This document shows, piece by piece, positions 1-5,482 of a stretch of DNA of 5,482 nt. Under the pieces are notes generated by a model. It had not been told where the DNA came from, did not search any database, and worked only from the letters and a program-made list of their open reading frames with translations. The stretch lies in assembly GCA_015492195.1 (NCBI GenBank), contig WGFP01000059.1, positions 1 through 5,482 of the forward strand. The letters are read 5' to 3'. Both the position numbers and the translations under genes were made by a program. Each line of letters opens with the position of its first letter. The first letter of the stretch is position 1. Source of the DNA: Acidiferrobacterales bacterium. GTDB lineage: Bacteria; Pseudomonadota; Gammaproteobacteria; Acidiferrobacterales; Sulfurifustaceae.

Positions 1-1311
1 ACCTTGTGCACCGGATCGGTATTGGGCAGGGTCTTCGCGACCACCGTATGCCCGGACTCGTGATACGCCGTATTCATGCGCTCTTTCTCCGGCATCACGA
101 TGGAGCGCCGTTCCGCGCCCATGACGGTCTTGTCCTTGGCCTTCTCGAAGTCATCCATGTCCACCAGACGCTTGTTGGCGCGCGCGGCAAACAACGCCGC
201 CTCGTTTACGAGGTTGGCGAGATCGGCGCCGGAGAAACCGGGCGTCCCGCGGGCGAGAATACTCGGATCCACGTCTTCGGAGATCGGCACCTTGCGCATG
301 TGCACCTTGAGGATCAGCTCGCGTCCGCGGATATCCGGCAGCGGCACGTACACTTGGCGGTCGAAACGGCCGGGGCGCAAAAGCGCGGGGTCGAGCACGT
401 CCGGACGGTTGGTGGCGGCGATCACGATGACGCCTTCATTGCCCTCGAAACCGTCCATCTCCACCAACAACTGGTTCAGCGTCTGTTCGCGCTCGTCGTG
501 GCCGCCGCCCAAGCCCGCGCCGCGCTGACGGCCGACGGCGTCGATTTCATCGATAAAGATGATGCAGGGCGCGTGTTTTCTTGGCCTGATCGAACATGTC
601 GCGCACGCGCGAGGCGCCCACGCCCACGAACATCTCGACGAAATCCGAACCGGAGATGGAGAAAAACGGGACCTTGGCCTCACCGGCGATGGCCCTGGCG
701 AGCAAGGTCTTGCCGGTGCCGGGCGCCCCGGTCATGAGCACGCCGCGCGGGATACGCCCGCCGAGCTTCTGAAACTTGGCCGGGTCGCGCAGAAATTCAA
801 CCAGTTCCGCGACCTCTTCTTTGGCCTCTTCCACGCCGGCCACGTCGTCAAAGGTGACCTTGTTCTGCTCCTCGGAGAGCATGCGCGCCTTGCTCTTACC
901 GAAGCTCATGGCGCCGCGCCCGCCGACCCCGCCCTGCATCTGGCGCATAAAGAAAATCCACACGCCCACCAGCAACAGCAGCGGGAACCAATTAATAAAG
1001 ATAGTGAGCAGCAGCGAGGGTTCTTCCTTCGGTTTGGCTTCGATGATGACGCCGTTCTCCAGGAGGTCGCCGATCAGCCCGGGGTCGCCCGGCGAGTACG
1101 TGGTGAATTTCTCGTCGTTTTTGAACTTGCCGATGATCTCACGGCCCTGGATGGATACCTTCTCCACCTCGCCCTGCCGGATCTTCTGGATAAACTCCGA
1201 GTACTCAAGCGGCGGCGCGGCCGCTTGCCGGGCGCCGAAATTATTGAACACCGACATCAACACAATCGCGATGACGAGCCACAGCAACAAATTCTTTGTC
1301 AGATTATTCAA
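1..1311 (-). CDS. ftsH: ATP-dependent zinc metalloprotease FtsH; 3' end outside window, one-base frameshift inside
   Basis: FtsH is a hexameric inner-membrane AAA+ protease that extracts and degrades membrane proteins and short-lived regulators. Residues 1-245 are read from the TTG at 1311. They hold two membrane segments (about 7-24 and 100-121) around a periplasmic domain, Walker A GAPGTGKT (195-202) and pore loop MFVGVG (F228). One extra base at 576-579 then shifts the frame, and the given reading ends at a TGA at 547-549 after 254 codons. Removing that base continues the protein for 192 residues to the edge: Walker B with D254-E255, arginine fingers R312 and R315, and the zinc motif HESGH (417-421). 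These numbers equal those I recall for E. coli FtsH, so there is no net insertion or deletion. About the last 200 residues are missing. The gene lies 93 bp after rlmE on the same strand, the usual order. Identity is certain. Whether the frameshift is real is not, and an assembly or sequencing error is the likeliest cause. Confidence 0.95.
576..579 (-). other. Single-base insertion (frameshift) in ftsH
   Basis: The minus strand reads AAG AAA ACA CGC here, giving K-K-T-R and a stop nine codons later. Dropping one A gives AAG AAA CAC GCG CCC, coding K-K-H-A-P-C-I-I-F, the conserved stretch entering Walker B. The extra base lies in a run of four A (T on the plus strand). Bringing the ribosome back into frame would need a +1 shift, and I see no known programmed +1 site here. 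Confidence 0.9.
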
Positions 1312-1404
1312 GATCTACCTCTTTCAAGCGTCGTTCTACCTCACATTCTCCTACGATAGCCGCCGCGATACAAATTCGCCAGGAGCGGCACCGAGCAGCC
1401 GTTT
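1312..1404 (-). other. rlmE-ftsH spacer, no gene seen
   Basis: These 93 bases hold the ftsH ribosome binding site at the downstream end. I see no convincing promoter, no hairpin followed by a T-run and no small gene. Cotranscription of rlmE and ftsH is the simplest reading. Confidence 0.6.
1317..1323 (-). promoter_or_regulatory. Ribosome binding site that fixes the TTG start of ftsH
   Basis: The minus strand reads AAGAGGT, six bases before TTG at 1311-1309. An in-frame TAG lies two codons upstream of the TTG, and the next in-frame ATG is inside the first membrane helix (residue 19). TTG is therefore the only start that keeps the whole membrane anchor. Confidence 0.75.
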
Positions 1405-2028
1405 TTACGCCCCTATAAAGCCCCGGCCCAGCAGATAAATCTCGCGGCTGCGTGGTCGGGAGGCCCGCGGTTTGCGCGACACGAGCTTTTCAAACCGGGA
1501 TTGCATTTGCTGATGGAAAGGACGAAACCCTTCTCCCTGAAAGGCCTTTACCAGGAAACCTCCACCCGGCCGCAGGACTTCCGCGGCGAAATCCAGTGCA
1601 AGCTCTGCAAGATAAATACTCCGCGGCTGATCGCTCACCGTTATACCACTCATATTGGGGGCCATGTCCGAGATTACAAGATCGACCGCTTTACCTCCCA
1701 GGCGGTCCAATAATGAGCCTAACACCGCCTGTTCGGTAAAATCGCCCTGAATCACGTCCACACCCGGGAGGGGTACGATCGGCAGAACATCGAGCGCCAC
1801 CACCCGACCGCGCGTACCCACGCGTTTCCGGGCATATTGCGACCAGCCGCCGGGGGCGGCGCCCAGGTCCACCACGGTCTGGCCCGCCCGGAACAGCCGG
1901 TCGCGCTCGTCGATTTCCATAAGTTTGTATACTGCGCGGGAACGATAGCCCTCTTTCTGCGCCCGTTTGACAAAAATGTCATCGAGATGTTCGCGCAACC
2001 AGGCGCGCTTGGGTTTGGGCCGGGTCAT
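1405..2028 (-). CDS. rlmE: 23S rRNA (uridine-2552 2'-O) methyltransferase RlmE (FtsJ/RrmJ)
   Basis: RlmE is a cytoplasmic SAM-dependent enzyme that methylates the 2'-O of U2552 in the A loop of 23S rRNA, a late step in 50S assembly. The 207-residue protein is close to the usual length (about 208 in E. coli). It shows the Rossmann SAM-binding motif DLGAAPGGWSQ at 54-64, SDMAPNMSG at 120-128, and the family's K-D-K-E catalytic tetrad at K35, D121, K161 and E196. The N-terminus is rich in basic residues, as expected for RNA binding. ATG at 2026-2028 gives the expected N-terminus, but the ribosome site is weak (GAGA about nine bases upstream). The gene sits 151 bp after greA and 93 bp before ftsH, and the rlmE-ftsH pair is a widely conserved proteobacterial arrangement. 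The gene is intact. Confidence 0.97.
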   Translation of the reverse strand: MTRPKPKRAWLREHLDDIFVKRAQKEGYRSRAVYKLMEIDERDRLFRAGQTVVDLGAAPGGWSQYARKRVGTRGRVVALDVLPIVPLPGVDVIQGDFTEQAVLGSLLDRLGGKAVDLVISDMAPNMSGITVSDQPRSIYLAELALDFAAEVLRPGGGFLVKAFQGEGFRPFHQQMQSRFEKLVSRKPRASRPRSREIYLLGRGFIGA

Positions 2029-2179
2029 GGGATCAGGTCTCGAATTGCAGTCGCAAGAACGGCTTTTTCACCGCAAAGGCGCAAAGAAAAAACAATAACG
2101 AGAATGACGCTTCGCGCCAGAAAATCAACACATATTTAATATTCTCTTTGCGTTCTCTGCGTCTCTGCGGTGAAAAAAG
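2029..2179 (-). other. greA-rlmE spacer, mostly an inverted-repeat element
   Basis: This 151-bp spacer contains the inverted-repeat element at 2064-2178 and a 35-bp leader just before rlmE. No gene is visible. It looks more AT-rich than the flanking genes, especially around 2121-2145. No good sigma-70 promoter is evident on the minus strand, although the AT-rich loop gives poor partial matches. Confidence 0.7.
2064..2178. repeat. Hairpin-forming intergenic element with 24-bp imperfect terminal inverted repeats
   Basis: The left arm (2064-2087) and right arm (2154-2177) are inverted copies matching at 21 of 24 positions, separated by 66 bases. Each arm begins with a T/A run followed by CACCGCA on its outer side. 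Each arm is built from an 8-nt unit CGCARAGR: two copies at 2072-2087 and three at 2145-2169 (reverse strand, one base inserted between two of them). The element starts one base after the greA stop codon and ends 35 bases before the rlmE start. In the greA-to-rlmE transcript two of the three mismatches become G-U wobbles, leaving one A-C mismatch. No T-run follows the stem, so it is not a classical terminator. I see no target-site duplication. From memory, similar CACCGCAGAGACGCAGAG-type repeats recur between genes in many environmental proteobacteria; I could not check this here. Confidence 0.8.
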
Positions 2180-2656
2180 TTAAATGTAGCGGATGGCCAG
2201 GATCTCGTAGCGGCGCACGCCGTCCGGCACTTCGACTTCGACCGCGTCGCCCAATTCCTTGCCGATCAACGCCCGCGCGATGGGGGAACTGATGGAGATT
2301 TTTCCCTCGGAAATATCGGCCTCGTATTCGCCGACGATCTGATACGTCACTTCCTGTCCGCCGTGTTCGTCGATCAAGTCCAGGGTCGCTCCGAAAACCA
2401 CGCGGTCGCTGACTTTTATGGTAACGGGATCGATAATCTGGGCATGGGCGAACTTGGTCTCAAGTTCGGCGATACGTCCCTCGATAAATCCCTGCTGTTC
2501 CTTGGCGGCGTGATACTCGGCATTCTCCGACAGGTCGCCGTGCGAGCGCGCCTCCTCGATCGCCTTGATGATTCGCGGGCGCTCAACGGTCTTCAGACGG
2601 TGCAACTCCGCCCTTAATTTCTCGGCCCCCTCCGTGGTAATGGGTACCTTGTTCAT
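2180..2656 (-). CDS. greA: Transcription elongation factor GreA
   Basis: GreA enters the RNA polymerase secondary channel and stimulates cleavage of backtracked RNA, releasing stalled complexes and aiding fidelity and promoter escape. The protein has 158 residues, the usual length. Residues 1-75 form the antiparallel coiled-coil domain, with the tip motif DLSENAEYHAAKE carrying the acidic pair D41 and E44 that holds the catalytic magnesium. Residues about 80-158 form the FKBP-like C-terminal domain that binds polymerase, including the ISISSPIARALIGK region (120-133). The ATG at 2654-2656 overlaps the carB TGA as ATGA and has a GGGAG ribosome site eight bases upstream, inside the end of carB. 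The start is therefore well supported and translation is probably coupled to carB. The gene is intact, and carB-greA adjacency is familiar from Pseudomonas and relatives. Confidence 0.98.
   Translation of the reverse strand: MNKVPITTEGAEKLRAELHRLKTVERPRIIKAIEEARSHGDLSENAEYHAAKEQQGFIEGRIAELETKFAHAQIIDPVTIKVSDRVVFGATLDLIDEHGGQEVTYQIVGEYEADISEGKISISSPIARALIGKELGDAVEVEVPDGVRRYEILAIRYI
2653..2656 (-). promoter_or_regulatory. ATGA stop/start overlap of carB and greA
   Basis: The minus strand ATGA holds the greA ATG (2656-2654) and the carB TGA (2655-2653). With GGGAG at 2669-2665, a ribosome finishing carB can restart on greA, which suggests translational coupling in one transcript. Confidence 0.85.
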
Positions 2657-5482
2657 TCGCGAATCTCCCGATGCAAGTCCTGCAAGCGATCGACGTTAAA
2701 ATCCAGAATGTGGCCATGGGCCTCGCGCGCCGCGCGCGCCGCCGCCAGGGTCGTGTAGTTGGTGACTCCATGTTGCAGAGCCTCGCGGCGGATCGCATAG
2801 GAGTCCTCGAAACTCTGCTTGTCGGAAATTGTATTGATAATTATATCAATCTCGTCGTTCATAATCATATCAACGATGTGCGGGCGGCCTTCGGACAGCT
2901 TATTGACCGGTTTGACCGCAATACCCGCCGCCTCCAGCACCGCCGCGGTGCCGCGCGTGGCAAGGAGCTCAAACCCGTGGGCGCTGAAATAGCGCGCCAC
3001 CTCGACCACGCCTTTCTGATCGGCGTCACGCACACTGATAAACAGCCGTCCGCTTTGCGGGATCCCGCTGCCGGCGGCGATCTGCGATTTGGAGAAGGCC
3101 TCGCCGAAACTGCGTCCCACGCCCATCACCTCGCCGGTGGATTTCATTTCCGGACCGAGCACGGTATCGACGCCGGGAAATTTGATAAACGGGAACACCG
3201 CCTCCTTCACTGAATAGTAAGACGGGATAATCTCGGAAAATACTCCCTGGGCGGCAAGGTCGTTCCCCGCCATGCAACGCGCCGCGATCTTGGCAAGCGG
3301 CCGGCCGGTGGCCTTGGAGACATAAGGCACCGTGCGCGAAGCGCGCGGGTTGACCTCCAGGACGTAAATCTCGCCGTTCTTGACCGCAAACTGGATGTTC
3401 ATCAGCCCGATGACGTTCAGGCTCTTCGCAAGCTTGACCGTCTGCGCGCGCAATTGCTCCTGGGTTTTCTTCGACAGGCTAAACGGCGGGAGGCTGCAAG
3501 CGGAATCCCCGGAATGCACGCCGGCCTCCTCGATATGCTCCATGATCCCGCCGATCACCACCTCGCTGCCGTCGCTGACGGCGTCCACGTCGACTTCGGT
3601 GGCGTCGCTCAAAAAACGATCGAGCAGCACCGGGGAATCTTCCGAGACACGCACCGCCAGACGCATGTAGGATTCCAGGTCTTCGCGGTTATGCACGATC
3701 TCCATGGCCCGCCCGCCGAGGACGTAGGACGGACGCACCACCAGGGGATAGCCGATCTTGTCCGCGAGTTTCACCGCCGCGGCCGGGGTGCGGGCGGTGG
3801 CGTTCGGCGGCTGGCGCAGCTTGAGGCGACGGAGCAATTTCTGAAAACGCTCGCGGTCTTCCGCGAGATCGATCGAGTCCGGGCTGGTGCCGATAATGGG
3901 CGCGCCCGCCGCGGCCAGGCCGCGCGCCAGTTTCAGCGGCGTCTGGCCGCCGTACTGGACGATCACGCCCGTGGGGTTTTCCAGATCGATAATCTCCAGC
4001 ACATCTTCGAGCGTCAGCGGCTCGAAATACAAACGGTCGGAAGTATCGTAATCGGTGGACACCGTCTCCGGATTGCAGTTGATCATGATGGTCTGATAGC
4101 CGTCCTCGCGCAGCGCGAGCGCGGCATGCACGCAACAATAATCAAACTCGATGCCCTGGCCGATCCGGTTCGGCCCGCCGCCGAGGACGATGATCTTGCG
4201 GCGATCGTCCGGGGCCGCCTCGCATTCCTCTTCATAAGTGGAATACAAATATGCCGTGGTGGCGGCGAATTCCGCGGCGCAGGAATCCACACGCTTGAAC
4301 ACCGGCCGCACCTTGGCCGCGTGGCGCCACGTGCGCACTCTCTTTTCGGTCACCCCGAGAAGCTGGGCGATGCGCACGTCGGAAAACCCCTTGCGCTTCC
4401 ACGCCCGCAACGCCTTGGCCGACGGTTTCTGTTTCGGCCGTTTGGCGATCCGCTGCTCGATCTCGACAAGCTCGGCGAGCTGCGCCAGAAACCAGGGGTC
4501 AATACGAGTCAGCGCGTGGATCTCATCGAACTTCATGCCGAAACGAAAGGCGTCGGCAATGTACCAGAAGCGCTCCGGCCCCGGTGCGCGCAGGGCCTGC
4601 GTCAGCCGGGTTTGTGCGGTGTCCGCGTCAAGCTCCGGCAGGCGCGGTTCCAGCCCGTGACTGCCGATCTCCAGGCTCCTGAGCGCCTTCTGAAACGATT
4701 CCTGAAAGGTGCGCCCGATCGCCATGGCCTCGCCCACGGACTTCATTTGCGTGGTCAGGGCGGGGTCGGCCTGAGGAAATTTTTCAAAAGTAAAGCGTGG
4801 AATCTTGGTCACCACGTAGTCAATGGTGGGTTCGAAAGACGCCGGCGTGACGCCGCCGGTGATCTCGTTTCTGAGTTCATCGAGGGTGTAGCCCACGGCC
4901 AGCTTGGCGGCGACCTTGGCGATCGGAAAGCCCGTGGCCTTGGAGGCGAGCGCCGAGGAACGCGACACGCGCGGGTTCATCTCGACAATTACCATGCGCC
5001 CGTTTTCGGGATGGACGGCGAACTGCACGTTCGACCCGCCGGTGTCCACGCCGATCTCGCGCAGGCAGGCGATCGCGGCATCGCGCATGATCTGGTATTC
5101 CTTGTCGGTCAAGGTTTGCGCCGGGGCCACGGTGATCGAATCGCCGGTGTGCACCCCCATGGGATCAATATTCTCGATGGAACACACGATGATGCAGTTG
5201 TCGTTGCGGTCGCGCACGACCTCCATCTCAAACTCTTTCCATCCGATGATGGATTCCTCGATCAAGAGTTCATGCGTGGGAGAGATCTCCAGCCCGCGTT
5301 CACAGATGACGTCAAATTCCTCGCGGTTATACGCCACGCCGCCGCCGCTGCCGCCCAGGGTGAACGACGGGCGGATGATGGCCGGATAGCCGATCATTGC
5401 CTGTACCTGGTGCGCCGCTTCCAGGCTGTGGGCAATGGCGCCGCGCACGGTTTCCAAGCCGATGGCGTGCATGGCCTTCTTG
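2653..5482 (-). CDS. carB: Carbamoyl-phosphate synthetase large subunit CarB, N-terminus outside window
   Basis: CarB makes carbamoyl phosphate from bicarbonate, two ATP and ammonia supplied by the CarA glutaminase, feeding arginine and pyrimidine synthesis in the cytoplasm. The visible 942 residues run to the true C-terminus. Counting from the Met at 5472 and adding 135 gives E. coli numbering throughout. The first ATP-grasp domain has R34 (R169), Q150 (Q285) and E164/N166 (E299/N301). An oligomerisation domain follows. The second ATP-grasp domain has R580 (R715), Q694 (Q829) and E706/N708 (E841/N843). Ornithine-site acids E648, D656 and E757 (E783, D791, E892) are present. The C-terminal MGS-like regulatory domain (about 800-939) keeps S813, T839, T842, K858 and N880, but has Q819 and I882 where E. 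coli has K954 and T1017. About 132 N-terminal residues lie beyond the edge. The frame is intact, and carA is expected just upstream. Confidence 0.98.
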   Translation of the reverse strand, partial: KKAMHAIGLETVRGAIAHSLEAAHQVQAMIGYPAIIRPSFTLGGSGGGVAYNREEFDVICERGLEISPTHELLIEESIIGWKEFEMEVVRDRNDNCIIVCSIENIDPMGVHTGDSITVAPAQTLTDKEYQIMRDAAIACLREIGVDTGGSNVQFAVHPENGRMVIVEMNPRVSRSSALASKATGFPIAKVAAKLAVGYTLDELRNEITGGVTPASFEPTIDYVVTKIPRFTFEKFPQADPALTTQMKSVGEAMAIGRTFQESFQKALRSLEIGSHGLEPRLPELDADTAQTRLTQALRAPGPERFWYIADAFRFGMKFDEIHALTRIDPWFLAQLAELVEIEQRIAKRPKQKPSAKALRAWKRKGFSDVRIAQLLGVTEKRVRTWRHAAKVRPVFKRVDSCAAEFAATTAYLYSTYEEECEAAPDDRRKIIVLGGGPNRIGQGIEFDYCCVHAALALREDGYQTIMINCNPETVSTDYDTSDRLYFEPLTLEDVLEIIDLENPTGVIVQYGGQTPLKLARGLAAAGAPIIGTSPDSIDLAEDRERFQKLLRRLKLRQPPNATARTPAAAVKLADKIGYPLVVRPSYVLGGRAMEIVHNREDLESYMRLAVRVSEDSPVLLDRFLSDATEVDVDAVSDGSEVVIGGIMEHIEEAGVHSGDSACSLPPFSLSKKTQEQLRAQTVKLAKSLNVIGLMNIQFAVKNGEIYVLEVNPRASRTVPYVSKATGRPLAKIAARCMAGNDLAAQGVFSEIIPSYYSVKEAVFPFIKFPGVDTVLGPEMKSTGEVMGVGRSFGEAFSKSQIAAGSGIPQSGRLFISVRDADQKGVVEVARYFSAHGFELLATRGTAAVLEAAGIAVKPVNKLSEGRPHIVDMIMNDEIDIIINTISDKQSFEDSYAIRREALQHGVTNYTTLAAARAAREAHGHILDFNVDRLQDLHREIRE
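2665..2669 (-). promoter_or_regulatory. Ribosome binding site of greA, inside the carB coding end
   Basis: GGGAG on the minus strand lies eight bases before the greA ATG and is part of the last carB codons. It supports the chosen greA start. Confidence 0.75.

Noticed and set aside
6..737. 243-codon open frame on the plus strand
   Set aside because: It lies antisense to the conserved AAA+/protease part of ftsH. It is rich in His/Arg with no recognisable domain, typical of a GC-rich shadow frame.
1321..1328. CTTGAAA on the minus strand, resembling a sigma-32 -35 box before ftsH
   Set aside because: It overlaps the ribosome site only 10 bases from the start codon, and no CCCCAT-like -10 follows at the right distance.
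559..1359. 266-codon open frame on the plus strand
   Set aside because: It is antisense to ftsH over almost its full length, with low-complexity His/Leu/Arg composition and no family resemblance.
2110..2145. Sigma-70 promoter for rlmE in the AT-rich loop
   Set aside because: Hexamers such as TTGATT and TATTAA occur on the minus strand, but none pairs with a partner at 16-18 bases.
2064..2177. CRISPR repeats
   Set aside because: Only two arms exist, they are inverted rather than direct, and there is no regular spacer array.
2064..2178. Intrinsic terminator after greA
   Set aside because: The long stem is not followed by a T-run in either direction. The internal short hairpin GGCGC-GAA-GCGTC (2105-2117) is separated from the nearest T-run by about 13 bases.
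2671..3213. 180-codon open frame on the plus strand
   Set aside because: It is antisense to the conserved CarB C-terminal domain and shows no motif.
3689..4138. 149-codon open frame in another minus-strand frame within carB
   Set aside because: It is fully inside the intact, conserved carB frame and is Arg/Ala-rich shadow sequence.

Overview
The window is about 5.5 kb of GC-rich, tightly packed bacterial chromosome. All four recognisable genes lie on the minus strand. In transcription order (right to left) they are carB (5' end outside the window), greA, rlmE and ftsH (3' end outside the window). This housekeeping arrangement, together with protein sequences that align to the E. coli orthologues almost without gaps, points to a proteobacterium, most likely a gammaproteobacterium. 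I cannot name the genus.

Right to left: carB (5482-2653) is the large subunit of carbamoyl-phosphate synthetase, missing only about its first 132 residues. Its stop codon overlaps the greA start in an ATGA, so the two are probably translationally coupled. greA (2656-2180) encodes a full-length transcript cleavage factor. A 151-bp spacer follows (2179-2029). It is mostly filled by a 114-115 bp element with 24-bp imperfect inverted-repeat ends built from an 8-nt CGCARAGR unit. rlmE (2028-1405) encodes the 23S rRNA U2552 2'-O-methyltransferase. After a 93-bp spacer comes ftsH (1311-1), the membrane AAA+ zinc protease, which starts at TTG. As given, ftsH is broken by one extra base in a four-base homopolymer at 576-579. 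Restoring the frame gives a protein collinear with E. coli FtsH from the first residue to the window edge.

The genes link nucleotide and arginine precursor supply (carB), transcription elongation (greA), ribosome maturation (rlmE) and membrane protein quality control (ftsH). This is a familiar growth-related neighbourhood, not an accessory or defence locus. I see no tRNA, rRNA, CRISPR array, transposase or convincing intrinsic terminator. The features most worth a second look are the inverted-repeat element between greA and rlmE, the ftsH frameshift, and two substitutions in the CarB allosteric pocket. I found no evidence of a new multi-gene system here.
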